A stretch of 64,000 nt of DNA from Paraburkholderia domus (GCF_905220705.1 NZ_CAJNAT010000001.1:1-64000); one strand, 5' to 3'; positions 42,987 to 52,336 are shown, numbered from the stretch's first letter. Numbers and translations: made by a program. Notes: generated from the letters alone by a model not told the origin.

Positions 42987-43358
42987 TCAAGCAAACTCGT
43001 CACCGAGATCCACCGTCACGTCGCGCGGTACGGCTTCGCCGTTCGCATACTGCTCTTCAAGCGAGCCGATGCTCGCTTCGACATACGCCCGCAGCACCGC
43101 AAAACTTCGGCCACGCAGCCGCGCCGGCAACGCTTGATAACGCGCCAACGCCGTCGGCGCGATCACCACGGTCATCACGATCCTGCGCGCGGCCGCACCG
43201 AAACGCATTGCAACCCAGTGAATCGCCAGATTCGGCGGCGTGCCGTCTTCGCCCGCACGCTGGATAAACTGCGTCTGCTCGGGAAACAGATCGCTGATAA
43301 CGCGCGCCAATTCCTCGAACTCAGGATTCGCGCAGTCGTATTGGTAAACTTCGTCCAT
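42987..43358 (-). CDS. Conserved hypothetical protein (DUF3022-like)
   Basis: A 123-residue soluble protein, convergent with the PGDYG gene and ending one base after its stop. It starts MDEVYQYDCANPEFEELARV, with IHWVAMRFGAAARRIVMTVV in the middle. I associate this pattern with the Burkholderia family DUF3022, but only from memory. No signal peptide or membrane helix. Confidence 0.65.
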   Translation of the reverse strand: MDEVYQYDCANPEFEELARVISDLFPEQTQFIQRAGEDGTPPNLAIHWVAMRFGAAARRIVMTVVIAPTALARYQALPARLRGRSFAVLRAYVEASIGSLEEQYANGEAVPRDVTVDLGDEFA

Positions 43359-43447
43359 GGGGTGTGCCGAAAGGATGAATCTGAACGGTGCCCCGAAAGG
43401 GCACGCCGAAAATTAGAGCGTCACGGATGGCTTGTGTAGCAACCGGC

Positions 43448-44257
43448 TCACGCGACAACCGCCGGCCGACGGAACACTCGGAACAACAAGCCCGCGACGA
43501 TCACCGCGCCCACCGCATACAGACCGTCCACGGCGGCAAGCGGCACGAGTTGCGCCTGGAACAATGCGGCCGGCACGTCGACCAGCGCGTGCAGCGCTAT
43601 CGCGAGCGGCAGGATGCCGCGCCAGCCGGCCCGCAGGCCGCGCCACATCAGCACCGACAAGCCGATCTGGAACACCAGCGCGGCCACCCGTTCGAGCGCA
43701 AAAATGCCGGCCGTCTGCGGCGTCAAGCTGGCGAGGATCAGGTGAATGCGCATCACCGAGTCGGTCGGCAGATTGCTCAGGTAGCCGTCCAGCTCGCCGC
43801 GGTTTTCGAAGACGGCGAACAGGATCCATTGAATCTGCACCAGCACGCCGACCAGCCAGGCTTCAGCGCCGCCGTGGCCGAGGCCGTAGGTCAGCGCCGT
43901 GCCGTCACCCTTGCCCGTTGCGGACGCGGACTTCGCTGCCGCGCGTTTGAGCAGCAGGCGCATCCCGATGAAACGCCCCACTTCTTCGCAGATACCCGCG
44001 GCCAGTGCGCCGTACACCACAAAGGCCACCGGATTGGACAGGAAGGTGGCGGTCGCTTCGTTCCGATGCAGCACGTAGTCGTTCAGCGCGCGCTCGATCA
44101 CCATCGCGAACAGCGCGAACACGGCGATGCCGGTGATCGCGTCGCGGGGGTTCAGCGCAAGCGGCCGGCGCAGACGGCGGTAGATCAGGAACGGTAAAGC
44201 GGCGACCAGCAGGGTCGCGACGGCGAGGCTCGAGAGGGTAAGCGGTGCAACAACCAT
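43448..44257 (-). CDS. YhfC-family intramembrane protease-like protein
   Basis: A 269-residue membrane protein with about eight helices. GICEEVGRF (about 88-96) is the E-E-x-x-R type motif, GLGHGGAEAWLVG the second, and HALVD the third conserved site of the YhfC/CPBP-type glutamic or metallo-protease families. The substrate is unknown. Located downstream of ptxS, 60 bases away on the same strand, but separated by a stem-loop (44277-44297). Confidence 0.8.
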   Translation of the reverse strand: MVVAPLTLSSLAVATLLVAALPFLIYRRLRRPLALNPRDAITGIAVFALFAMVIERALNDYVLHRNEATATFLSNPVAFVVYGALAAGICEEVGRFIGMRLLLKRAAAKSASATGKGDGTALTYGLGHGGAEAWLVGVLVQIQWILFAVFENRGELDGYLSNLPTDSVMRIHLILASLTPQTAGIFALERVAALVFQIGLSVLMWRGLRAGWRGILPLAIALHALVDVPAALFQAQLVPLAAVDGLYAVGAVIVAGLLFRVFRRPAVVA

Positions 44258-44276
44258 GAGTTTCCTTGCGATGACC

Positions 44277-44297
44277 GGCGCGCACCCGCTGCGCGCC
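44277..44297. terminator. Possible terminator of the kgu operon
   Basis: GGCGCGCA/TGCGCGCC, 8-bp stem with 5-base loop, between ptxS and the YhfC gene; there is no U tract, so termination is uncertain. Confidence 0.35.
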
Positions 44298-44317
44298 GCA
44301 GCCCGAATGATCGCAGA

Positions 44318-45607
44318 TCAGCGCGAAGTTGACGCGCGGACGATCAATTCGCCAGGCAAGAGGCAATCGCGCGCGGTGGTTTGAACCCCTTCGATGCGCT
44401 CATGGAGGAATTCGACCGCGCGGTAGCCGATCTCGTAGGTCGGCTGGCGGATCGTGGTGATGCCGGTCAATTCGGCCCATTCGGGATCGTCGATCGACAG
44501 CAGCGCGACGCGCGCCTGCCAATCCGCGCCGTAGCGCGCTTTCAGATGGAGGGCGAGGCACAGCGCGACCGGCGCGTTAGCCGCGAATAAAGCGATGCGG
44601 CTGGGTTTGCGCGTGGCGCTAGATACCGTTTTGCCGGTGGCGCTATCTACGGTGTGATCTGTGGCTTTGCCGGCGGTGCTATCTACGGCGTTGCTAGATA
44701 TGGTTGTGCCTGCTGCCTTATCTCCGGCATCACCTGTTGCGCTATCTCTGGCGTTGCCAGTGGAGTGCCCTGCGGGAACTGCGGCGTCGTCAGTGCCTGC
44801 GGCGGCATCGATTGCGCGGTCCAGTTCGGCAAGGGCACACTCGACGGCTGCCGGCTCCGCAAGGTTCAGCACCAGCGTATGCCCACGCGCGCCGCCCTTG
44901 CCACCTTCGCCTTTACCGCCAGCCCTGCCCTCATGGGCCTTGCTGCCCTCGAGGCCCTCGCCGCTCATCACCTCGCGAAACGCCGCCTCGCGCAGTTGCC
45001 GCGAACTGACTTGCTCGAAGGGCTGCACGACAAACCAGATATCGTCGAAACCGTTGTCGAGCAGATGCCGCGTGCCGAGCTCGGCGGCCGCCCGGTTGTC
45101 GAGCCCGACCATGTCGGCGACGAGCCCGTCCACCGAACGATCGACCAGTACCGCCGGAATCCCCCCGCCGCCCACCGGCCGCAGTGTTTCCTCGCGCACA
45201 CCGAGCGCGTTGACGATCACGCCTTCCACGCGATACGTGGTCAGCAGTTGCAGATAGCGCCGCTCCATTTCGACTTCGTTGGCCGCATGGCAAATCAGCG
45301 GCATCAACCCGAGCGCGTGGCAAGCGGCTTCCACGCCTTGCAATACTTCAACGCTGTATGGATTGGTCAAGTCGGCGAGCAGCATGCCGATCAGGCGATT
45401 GCGGCCACGTTTGAGACCGCGCGCCATCTGGTTCGGCTGATAGTCGAGACGCTCGATGGCGGCCTCGATGCGCGCGCGCAATTCTGGCGACAGCACGCTC
45501 ATCTCGCCATTCAGATAGCGCGAGATGCTGGTCTTGCCCGTGCCGGCTTCGCGCGCGACGTCGGTGATCGTCGCGCGGCGCGCGGCGGCAAGCGGCGTCG
45601 TGCTCAT
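44318..45607 (-). CDS. ptxS: LacI-family repressor of 2-ketogluconate utilisation, with low-complexity insertions
   Basis: A 429-residue LacI-type regulator, about 85 residues longer than usual. DNA-binding part: ATITDVAREAGTGKTSISRY; sensor domain follows. Two insertions interrupt the sensor: a Gly/Lys-rich one at residues 216-242 and a Thr/Ala/Asp/Gly-rich one at 269-334 built from a degenerate 12-residue repeat. It is the last gene of the kgu operon; its ATG overlaps the kguD stop (ATGA). In Pseudomonas, PtxS represses this operon and is relieved by 2-ketogluconate. A perfect palindrome before kguE is its likely site. Confidence 0.85.
   Translation of the reverse strand: MSTTPLAAARRATITDVAREAGTGKTSISRYLNGEMSVLSPELRARIEAAIERLDYQPNQMARGLKRGRNRLIGMLLADLTNPYSVEVLQGVEAACHALGLMPLICHAANEVEMERRYLQLLTTYRVEGVIVNALGVREETLRPVGGGGIPAVLVDRSVDGLVADMVGLDNRAAAELGTRHLLDNGFDDIWFVVQPFEQVSSRQLREAAFREVMSGEGLEGSKAHEGRAGGKGEGGKGGARGHTLVLNLAEPAAVECALAELDRAIDAAAGTDDAAVPAGHSTGNARDSATGDAGDKAAGTTISSNAVDSTAGKATDHTVDSATGKTVSSATRKPSRIALFAANAPVALCLALHLKARYGADWQARVALLSIDDPEWAELTGITTIRQPTYEIGYRAVEFLHERIEGVQTTARDCLLPGELIVRASTSR
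44606..44803. repeat. Degenerate 36-bp tandem repeat inside ptxS
   Basis: Near-identical blocks such as TTTGCCGGTGGCGCTATCTA (44630) and TTTGCCGGCGGTGCTATCTA (44666) recur with a 36-bp (12-codon) period; further, more diverged copies continue to about 44780. This encodes the low-complexity insertion in the sensor domain. Confidence 0.75.
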
Positions 45608-46569
45608 TTCTTCAACACTTCGCGGTTGACGATGTTGGTCGCGAGCGTCCCGTCGAGCGCGGCGACGAGGTTTTCGGCCGCATTGCGCGCCATCGCGTGG
45701 CGGGTCTCGTGCGTCGCCGAACCGATATGCGGCAGCGCAACCACGTTCGCCATTTTCAGCAGCGGCGAATCGGCCGGCAGCGGTTCGGTCTCGAACACGT
45801 CGAGACCCGCCCCGCGGATCGTGCCGTTTTGCAGCGCTTCGATCAGCGCCTGTTCATCGACCGTGGCGCCGCGCGATGCATTGATCAGAATCGCGCTCTT
45901 CTTCATCGATTTGAATTCGGCCGCACCGATCATGTGCTTCGTCTCGGGCGTCAAAGGCACCTGCAGACACACGAAGTCGGCCGTGGCGAGCAACTCTGCC
46001 AGCTCCACGCGCCGCGCGCCGTAAGCCTGCTCGGCCTGCGCATTCGCGCTGCGATTCGTGTACAGCACCTTCATGTTGAAACCGAGCGCCGCGCGCCGCG
46101 CAACCGCGCCGCCGATTCGTCCCAGCCCGACGATGCCGAGCGTCTTGCCCTGCACGTCGACGCCGAAATGGGCCGGTCCGATGCTTTGCTTCCACTGCCC
46201 CGCCTTCACCCATTCCGCGAGTTCGACGACGCGCCGCGCCGACGCGAGGATCAGCGAGAACACCGTATCCGCCGTGGACTCGGTCAGCACGTCCGGCGTG
46301 TGCGCGAGCACGATGCCACGGCGCGTGAGATCGGCAACGTCAAACTGGTCGAAGCCTACCGAGATGGTCGACAAAGCCTTCAGCCGGCTTGCACCTTCGA
46401 GCATCGCCGGCGTGATTTTCACGCTCGAACCGATGCCGCCGTCCGCGTCCTTCAATGCGGCGACGAACGTGTCGTGCTGCGCGGGGTCGACCTGCACGAC
46501 TTCCGTATGCTGTTGCAGATACGCGAGCACATCCTCGGGCAGCGATTTCCAGGCGACGATCTTCTTCAT
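45604..46569 (-). CDS. kguD: 2-ketogluconate (2-hydroxyacid) reductase
   Basis: A 321-residue D-isomer-specific 2-hydroxyacid dehydrogenase. NAD(P) site: LGIVGLGRIGGAVARRAALG; catalytic region: NASRGATVDEQALIEAL (Arg), the Glu in DVFETEPLP, and His in LPHIGSATHETR. It reduces 2-keto-6-phosphogluconate or 2-ketogluconate to the gluconate form feeding the Entner-Doudoroff/pentose phosphate routes. Operon context with kguE-K-T and ptxS fixes the role. Start ATG 46569, four bases after the kguT stop. Confidence 0.88.
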   Translation of the reverse strand: MKKIVAWKSLPEDVLAYLQQHTEVVQVDPAQHDTFVAALKDADGGIGSSVKITPAMLEGASRLKALSTISVGFDQFDVADLTRRGIVLAHTPDVLTESTADTVFSLILASARRVVELAEWVKAGQWKQSIGPAHFGVDVQGKTLGIVGLGRIGGAVARRAALGFNMKVLYTNRSANAQAEQAYGARRVELAELLATADFVCLQVPLTPETKHMIGAAEFKSMKKSAILINASRGATVDEQALIEALQNGTIRGAGLDVFETEPLPADSPLLKMANVVALPHIGSATHETRHAMARNAAENLVAALDGTLATNIVNREVLKK

Positions 46570-46573
46570 CAAC

Positions 46574-47869
46574 TTATTTTCCTTGCAACGGTGTAGCGAG
46601 CGTGGACGCCTGGTTCAATGGCTGCGCTTGCGGTTGTGGTTTGACGATCAGCGTCAGAATCACGGCCGCGATCAGCGCCACGCTCATGAACGCATAGGAT
46701 GCCGCAGGCGAGCCGGTCGCGCCATTCAGGTAGCCGACCACGTACGAGCCGACGAACGAACCGAGCGCCCCCATGCTGTTGATCAGCGCCATCGCGCCGC
46801 CCGCGACGTTCTTCGGCAGCAGTTCCGGCACGATCGCAAAGAACGGCCCATACGGCGCATACATCGCACCGCCGGCGACCACCAGCAGCGCATACGAAAT
46901 CCAGAAGTGCATGGAGCCGAGCGCGTACGACGCGGCGAACGCAACCGCGCCGACCAGCAGGAACGGCCACACGAACACTTTGCGGCGGTTGAGTTTATCC
47001 GATGCCCACGAAGCCGCAAGCATGGCGATCGTTGCGGCCAGATAGGGTAGCGCCGAGAGCCAGCCGGTTTCGACCATGCCGAGCGTCGAACCGTTCTTCA
47101 GGATCGACGGCAGCCACAGCACGAAACCGTACACGCCGATGCTCCAGCAAAAATACTGCGCACATAGCTTGATGACTGCGGGCGTGCGGAATGCTTCGCT
47201 GTAGTTGCGCATCGGCTTGATCGCGGCCTGTTCGGCGCGCAAGGTTTCGGCGAGGTCGTCCTTTTGCTGCTGCGTGAGCCACGACACCTGCTGCGGCTTG
47301 TCCTGCACGATGAACCACCAGCACACCGCCCAGATGATCGCGGGCGCGCCTTCAGCAATGAACATGTGGCGCCAGCCGAATGAGTGCACCAGATAGCCGG
47401 ATACCACCGACATCCACAACACCGTCACCGGATTGCCGAGAATCAGGAAGGTATTGGCCCGCGAGCGCTCGCGCTTGGTGAACCAGTTGCTGATGAAAAT
47501 CAGCATCGCTGGCATCACCGCGGCTTCGACTACGCCGAGCAGGAAGCGGATCACCATCAGCGAGGGAATATTGCTGACCATGCCGGTCAGCGCCGCGCAT
47601 CCGCCCCACAGGATCAGGCTCCAGAACACGAGCTTTTTCACGCTGCGGCGTTCTGCGTAAATCGCGCCGGGAATCTGAAAGAAGAAATAGCCGAGGAAGA
47701 ACAACGCGCCGATCAACGACGACAGCCCTTTGCTGATACCGAGGTCCTGATTGATGCCGGCGGCCGATGCGAAACCGAAGTTTGCGCGATCAAGATAAGC
47801 GAGGCTGTACGTGATGAATACGATCGGCATGATCGTCCACCAACGGCGAATCGCGAGCGATGAAGTCAT
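46574..47869 (-). CDS. kguT: MFS 2-ketogluconate transporter
   Basis: A 431-residue permease of the anion:cation symporter family with 12 membrane segments. The opening WWTIMPIVFITYSLAYLDRA and FLGYFFFQIPGAIYAERRSV are typical of ACS members, including KguT and glucarate transporters. GGAG precedes ATG 47869. Position within the kgu operon identifies 2-ketogluconate as the substrate. Confidence 0.88.
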   Translation of the reverse strand: MTSSLAIRRWWTIMPIVFITYSLAYLDRANFGFASAAGINQDLGISKGLSSLIGALFFLGYFFFQIPGAIYAERRSVKKLVFWSLILWGGCAALTGMVSNIPSLMVIRFLLGVVEAAVMPAMLIFISNWFTKRERSRANTFLILGNPVTVLWMSVVSGYLVHSFGWRHMFIAEGAPAIIWAVCWWFIVQDKPQQVSWLTQQQKDDLAETLRAEQAAIKPMRNYSEAFRTPAVIKLCAQYFCWSIGVYGFVLWLPSILKNGSTLGMVETGWLSALPYLAATIAMLAASWASDKLNRRKVFVWPFLLVGAVAFAASYALGSMHFWISYALLVVAGGAMYAPYGPFFAIVPELLPKNVAGGAMALINSMGALGSFVGSYVVGYLNGATGSPAASYAFMSVALIAAVILTLIVKPQPQAQPLNQASTLATPLQGK

Positions 47870-48001
47870 GGGAGTCTCCTTTTGCGGCTTCCCGAAACAA
47901 TGATGGGCGGGGTCATGAGGCGCGTCTCGAGCGCTCTTGCTGTTATCGAGCTAAGCAATGCTGCATGGATGAATGCGGCATTGCGCGTGGCTCACACGTA
48001 C

Positions 48002-48985
48002 TCAAGCCGCGGTCGCGACGTGCGACACATCGGCGAATTCAAGCGCATCGAGTTCGGCGCGGCTCGGCAGGCCTTCGGAATCGCCGATCACCTGGATCGC
48101 CAACGCGCCGATCCGGTTGCCGCGCGCGACCGCTTGCGGCAGCGTCTTGCCTTCGAGCAATGCGCTCACCACGCCGACCGCGAAACCATCGCCCGCACCA
48201 ACCGTGTCCACTACTTTCGCGACCGGTTGGCCCGCGATCACCGCCGCTTCGTCGGCAGTGCGGAAGTACGCGCCTTCTGCGCCGAGCTTGATGATCACGC
48301 CACGCGCGCCCTGGTCGAGATAAAACTTGGCGATGTCGTCCGGCTGCGTGTAGCCGGTCAGAATCTCACCTTCGCCGATGCCGGGCAGCACCCAGTCGGC
48401 CAGTGCGGCAAGCGCATTCAACCCTTCGACCATCGCGTCACGCGAGGGCCACAGCGTCGGACGCAGATTCGGATCGAACGAAATAGTCTTCCCGGCGCCA
48501 CGCATTTCACGTGCCAGATGAAATGCAAGTTCGCGCGAGCTCGCCGAGATTGCCGGCGCCACGCCCGTCAAATGAAGGTGACGCGCGGGCAGCACGTAAT
48601 CGGCCGCGTAGTCGGCCAACGACAGGTGGCTCGCCGCCGACCCTTTGCGGAAGTATTCAATTGCTGGATCGCTGCCGTCGTCGTTCTTCGATTTCAGCTG
48701 AAAACCGGTCGGGTAGCACTCGTCGGTGATGACGCAGCGCTGGTCGATACCTTCTTTCGTCAGCGTGTCGCGCACGAACTGGCCGAACGAGTCACTGCCG
48801 ACGCGGCTCATCCAACCCACCTTGAAACCCAATCGCGACAGGCCGATTGCGACGTTCAGATCGGCGCCCGCGACGCGCCTCGTGAATTGCCCGACGCCGG
48901 CGAGCGGGCCGGTTTCGGTGGCCACGAACATGGCCATCGCTTCGCCGTAGGTGATGACGTCGAGTGCTGCGTTTGTGTTGCTCAT
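48002..48985 (-). CDS. kguK: 2-ketogluconokinase (PfkB family)
   Basis: A 327-residue ribokinase-fold sugar kinase: N-terminal GEAMAMFVATETGPL, sugar-binding GADLNVAIGLSRLG, and C-terminal catalytic DTVGAGDGFAVG with the Asp base. It phosphorylates 2-ketogluconate to 2-keto-6-phosphogluconate. The gene follows kguE by 68 bases and precedes kguT by 132. Confidence 0.88.
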   Translation of the reverse strand: MSNTNAALDVITYGEAMAMFVATETGPLAGVGQFTRRVAGADLNVAIGLSRLGFKVGWMSRVGSDSFGQFVRDTLTKEGIDQRCVITDECYPTGFQLKSKNDDGSDPAIEYFRKGSAASHLSLADYAADYVLPARHLHLTGVAPAISASSRELAFHLAREMRGAGKTISFDPNLRPTLWPSRDAMVEGLNALAALADWVLPGIGEGEILTGYTQPDDIAKFYLDQGARGVIIKLGAEGAYFRTADEAAVIAGQPVAKVVDTVGAGDGFAVGVVSALLEGKTLPQAVARGNRIGALAIQVIGDSEGLPSRAELDALEFADVSHVATAA

Positions 48986-49053
48986 GCTTCGCTCCTGCGT
49001 GTTCTGTTTGCTGCTTGTTGTTGGCTATGGCGCTCCCGCCTTCTACACACCGC

Positions 49054-49827
49054 TCACGCGGCGGCCAGCCACGCGACGTAGTGCGCCGCGTCCGCATCGA
49101 TCCGGTTCGCGTCGAACGGAAATTCAATGCCGCGCGGCACGTGGCGCGGCAGCTTGTCGAGCACCGCGGCGAACTGCACGTCGTCAGCGGCCGGCGCGGC
49201 GGGAAAGCGTCGTGCGCCCTCGCCCACCGTCGTCTTGCAATGGATGTACTCGACGTGTGCAGCCAGCGGCCCGGCGGCATCGAGCGGCGCGACATCGCGC
49301 CATGCCCAGTTGCCGATGTCGAAGGTCATGCCGAGCAGGTCGGCGTGGCCTTCACGCTTCAAGGCGTCGAACAGGCCGATGAATTGCGTGAGCGAGCCGC
49401 CTTGCGCCAATTGACCGTTTTCGACGACGAGCCGCACCTCCGCGCAACGCAGGTAATCGGCAATCACCGCGGCCTTCGCCACGGAGCCAAACCCGCCGAG
49501 TTGCAACTTCACGAAACGCGCGCCCAGCGCAATCGCTTCTTCGATCGAGACGCGCAGTGCGTCGGCGTCGAGCTTGCCGTCCGTCGTGTAGAGCGACGCG
49601 GGCGTCGAGTAGACCGACCACAGCCCCAGTTCCGCAATCTGTTCGCCGAGCGCGCGCAACGCTTGCGGCGCGGCGTCGGCTTCGTCCGCGAACAGTTCGC
49701 GGCGAACTTCGAAGCCCGTGGCGCCGGCTGCCTTGCTCGCGCCGGCCCACTTCAAATGACCGTGCGTGCGCACCGCGTCCATCCCGAATGCGCTTGCGAC
49801 GATCACCACATCCACTGCGTCAGTCAT
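49054..49827 (-). CDS. kguE: Sugar phosphate isomerase/epimerase-like protein KguE
   Basis: A 257-residue TIM-barrel protein of the xylose-isomerase-like superfamily: FVKLQLGGFG, VRLVVENGQLA, GMTFDIGNWAWRDV and EFPFDANR carry the metal-binding acidic and His positions. KguE is the first gene of the kgu operon in Pseudomonas and is required for, but biochemically less defined in, 2-ketogluconate use. It is the first gene here as well, 34 bp after the operator palindrome. Confidence 0.85.
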   Translation of the reverse strand: MTDAVDVVIVASAFGMDAVRTHGHLKWAGASKAAGATGFEVRRELFADEADAAPQALRALGEQIAELGLWSVYSTPASLYTTDGKLDADALRVSIEEAIALGARFVKLQLGGFGSVAKAAVIADYLRCAEVRLVVENGQLAQGGSLTQFIGLFDALKREGHADLLGMTFDIGNWAWRDVAPLDAAGPLAAHVEYIHCKTTVGEGARRFPAAPAADDVQFAAVLDKLPRHVPRGIEFPFDANRIDADAAHYVAWLAAA

Positions 49828-49860
49828 GTCGAATTTACTTAAACAGTCTCATAATCGGCA

Positions 49861-49878
49861 TTTGGAACCGGTTCCAAA
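49861..49878. promoter_or_regulatory. PtxS-type operator, 18-bp perfect palindrome
   Basis: TTTGGAACCGGTTCCAAA reads identically on both strands. It resembles the known PtxS site TGAAACCGGTTTCA, sharing the ACCGGT core, and lies 34 bp before kguE, where repressor binding would block the operon. Confidence 0.75.
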
Positions 49879-49975
49879 CACGTTTCGAAAAAAAGCGCCG
49901 AGGCGCTTCCGATGCCCGAATAGTGCGCCGGGCGCGCCGTCATGCACCATAGTGGAAATCCCCAGGAAAACCTGA

Positions 49976-50968
49976 TCAGGGTCCATCCGCGAGGCATAAC
50001 GCGAGAAATTGCTCGACCACACGAGACGGCGCACTCGCATGAGGGACCAGAATCGACAGCCGCCGCGTCAGCGGCTCCGGGCTCAATGAGAACAGGCACA
50101 GCGCGCCGTCCTCGTGCCGCATCGACATCGCCGAGACGAACCCGACGCCCATTCCTGCCCGCACCGCCTCCTTGACGCCTTCGACCCCGGCAATCTCCAA
50201 CGCCACGCGCATCGGCACGCCCGCCCGCGCAAAGGCCCGCTCGACAAGTTGGCGCACGCCCGAACCGGCTTCGCGCAAGACCAGCGGATGCGGGCCGAAC
50301 GCCGCCAACTCCGCACGCCCGCCGTTGATGCCCACTTCGCCCGGTTTCGCCGCACCGGCCCCTCCGGCCAGTTCGCCCACCCCGCCTGACGCGGTGGCCC
50401 TGCTCCCGCCACCCGCCTGAGCCAGCGCCAGCGCCGCCGCGAGCGGATGCGTGCGCGGCATGATCGCGACAATCTCATCCTCGCGCCACGCATGCACCGC
50501 GGTGTCCGGCGGCAGATCCACGCCGACCGGCCCTTCGATCATCGCGATATCCACCGAGCCCAGTGCACCGACGATTTCCGTGGTGTTGCCATCGGCGGTG
50601 TGCAGCGTCACGTCGGGATAGCGGCGATGAAAGTCGGCGATCAGGTACGGCAGCAAATAGCTCGCCGGCGTAGTGCTTGCGCCGATGCGCAAGGTGCCCT
50701 GCTCGAGGCCGCGCAACGCGTCGCGGTATGCATGCGCCTGCCGCCACGTATCGCGCAGCCGGGTGGCATAGCTGGCGAGTTGCTCGCCGGCGGGCGTCAG
50801 GCGTATGCCGCGGCCGTCGCGCTGGTAAAGCGGTTCGCCGAATTCGTCCTGCAGTTGCCGCAATTGTCCAGACACGGCCGGCTGCGATAAATGCAGCGCC
50901 ACTGCCGCCCGGCTGATGTTGTGATGCTCGGCGACGGCAGCGAATGTTATAAGTTGATCCGGGGTCAT
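49976..50968 (-). CDS. LysR-family regulator YeiE-like, with Gly/Ala-rich insertion
   Basis: A 330-residue LTTR of the CysB/CbbR/YeiE subgroup: MTPDQLITFAAVAEHHNISR and LHLSQPAVSGQLRQLQDEFG form the DNA-binding domain. About 34 residues of Gly/Ala-rich, low-complexity sequence (185-218) are inserted in the effector domain between PLAAAL and LAAFGPHPLVLREAGSGVRQ. Divergent from yeiH, as in enterobacteria where YeiE regulates the neighbouring transporter in relation to sulfite. Confidence 0.82.
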   Translation of the reverse strand: MTPDQLITFAAVAEHHNISRAAVALHLSQPAVSGQLRQLQDEFGEPLYQRDGRGIRLTPAGEQLASYATRLRDTWRQAHAYRDALRGLEQGTLRIGASTTPASYLLPYLIADFHRRYPDVTLHTADGNTTEIVGALGSVDIAMIEGPVGVDLPPDTAVHAWREDEIVAIMPRTHPLAAALALAQAGGGSRATASGGVGELAGGAGAAKPGEVGINGGRAELAAFGPHPLVLREAGSGVRQLVERAFARAGVPMRVALEIAGVEGVKEAVRAGMGVGFVSAMSMRHEDGALCLFSLSPEPLTRRLSILVPHASAPSRVVEQFLALCLADGP

Positions 50969-51088
50969 GGCGCTAGAAATATCCGCTAATCTGATACCTT
51001 ACATTCTAAATCACGATTTTTCATATCGATATATCTAATTTAGGCTTAACCCTATCGGATCAGAACAGTCATAGGAAGGCGCTACGCC

Positions 51089-52189
51089 ATGCCCACCGCT
51101 CATCTCACCGCTTCTGCCACTTCCGCCGGGTCGTCGGGATCATCGACCCGCGGCCAGCTCAACGGCATTCTGTTCGTAGCGCTGTTTGCCGCTGCGGTGA
51201 CGCGCATCGCGGCGATCCCGGCCATCGCCGGCCTGGGTTTGAGCCCGCTGATCGTCGGCATCGTGGCGGGCGCCATTTACGGCAACGCGCTGCGCGACGG
51301 CATGCCCGAAAGCTGGGCGGCCGGCGTCAACTTCTCGGCGCGCAAGCTCCTGCGTATCGCTGTGGCGTTTTTCGGGTTGCGCGTGAGCCTGCAGGAAATC
51401 GCTCAGGTCGGCTTGCCCGGTCTCGCCGAATCGGTGCTGATCGTCGTGAGCACGCTGGTGATCGGCACGTGGGCCGGTATGAAGATCATGAAGCTCGATC
51501 GGGACACGGCACTGCTGACCGCTGCGGGCAGCGCGATCTGCGGCGCGGCTGCCGTGCTCGCATTCGAGTCGACGCTGCAATCGAAGCCGCACAAGAGCGC
51601 CATGGCAGTAGGCAGCGTGGTGCTGTTCGGCACCCTCTCGATGTTCCTCTACCCGGTGCTGTTCAAGGCGGGCTGGTTGCATCTCGACACGGTTGGCGCA
51701 GGCTTGTTCTTCGGCGGCACGATTCATGAAGTGGCGCAGGTGGTCGGCGCGGCGAGCAACGTGAGTCCGGAAGCGACTCACATCGCAACCATCGTCAAGA
51801 TGACCCGCGTGATGCTGCTGGTGCCGGTGCTGCTGGTCGTCGGCATGTGGGTGAACCGCTCGGCGCGCAGCGCGGCCGCTACCGCAACGGCCGAAGACGG
51901 CAAGCAACACGCACCGCGCAAGCTGGCCATTCCCTGGTTTGCGCTCGGCTTCCTGGCCTTTGTCGTGATCAACTCGCTGCACGTCTTGCCCGAAAACGCG
52001 ACCAGCACGCTGAATATGCTCGACACCTTCGCGCTCACCATGGCCATGACCGCGCTCGGTATCGAAACCCGCATCTCGCAGATCCGTCAGGCCGGACCTC
52101 GCGCATTGACCACCGGCTTCATCCTGTATGTGTGGTTGATTGCCGGCGGACTGGGTATCACATGGACCGTCCAGCACCTGCTCGGCTAA
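51089..52189 (+). CDS. yeiH: YeiH/UPF0324-family membrane protein
   Basis: A 366-residue permease-like protein with about 10-11 membrane segments. VGIVAGAIYGNALRDG, LRIAVAFFGLRVSLQEI, AAGSAICGAAAVLAFESTLQ and GTIHEVAQVVGAA are hallmark UPF0324 segments. The family has been linked to sulfur-compound (sulfite or sulfonate-related) export, but its transported solute is not firmly known. The divergent LysR gene probably controls it. A terminator follows. Confidence 0.85.
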   Translation: MPTAHLTASATSAGSSGSSTRGQLNGILFVALFAAAVTRIAAIPAIAGLGLSPLIVGIVAGAIYGNALRDGMPESWAAGVNFSARKLLRIAVAFFGLRVSLQEIAQVGLPGLAESVLIVVSTLVIGTWAGMKIMKLDRDTALLTAAGSAICGAAAVLAFESTLQSKPHKSAMAVGSVVLFGTLSMFLYPVLFKAGWLHLDTVGAGLFFGGTIHEVAQVVGAASNVSPEATHIATIVKMTRVMLLVPVLLVVGMWVNRSARSAAATATAEDGKQHAPRKLAIPWFALGFLAFVVINSLHVLPENATSTLNMLDTFALTMAMTALGIETRISQIRQAGPRALTTGFILYVWLIAGGLGITWTVQHLLG

Positions 52190-52212
52190 ATCGCCCGCGC
52201 CTTCAGGACCAG

Positions 52213-52233
52213 CCCCGCCGCGCGCGGGGTTTT
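52213..52233 (+). terminator. Terminator of yeiH
   Basis: CCCCGC (52213-52218)/GCGGGG (52224-52229), 5-base loop, followed by U4. Confidence 0.7.
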
Positions 52234-52336
52234 GTGCGTTCAGGAAACCCATCCGGCGCGCTTCTCGCGGCATACTGGTTGCTAACGTCACACGTTCACG
52301 CAAACCCGGTCATGCAACCGGAATGAGGACCGATCG

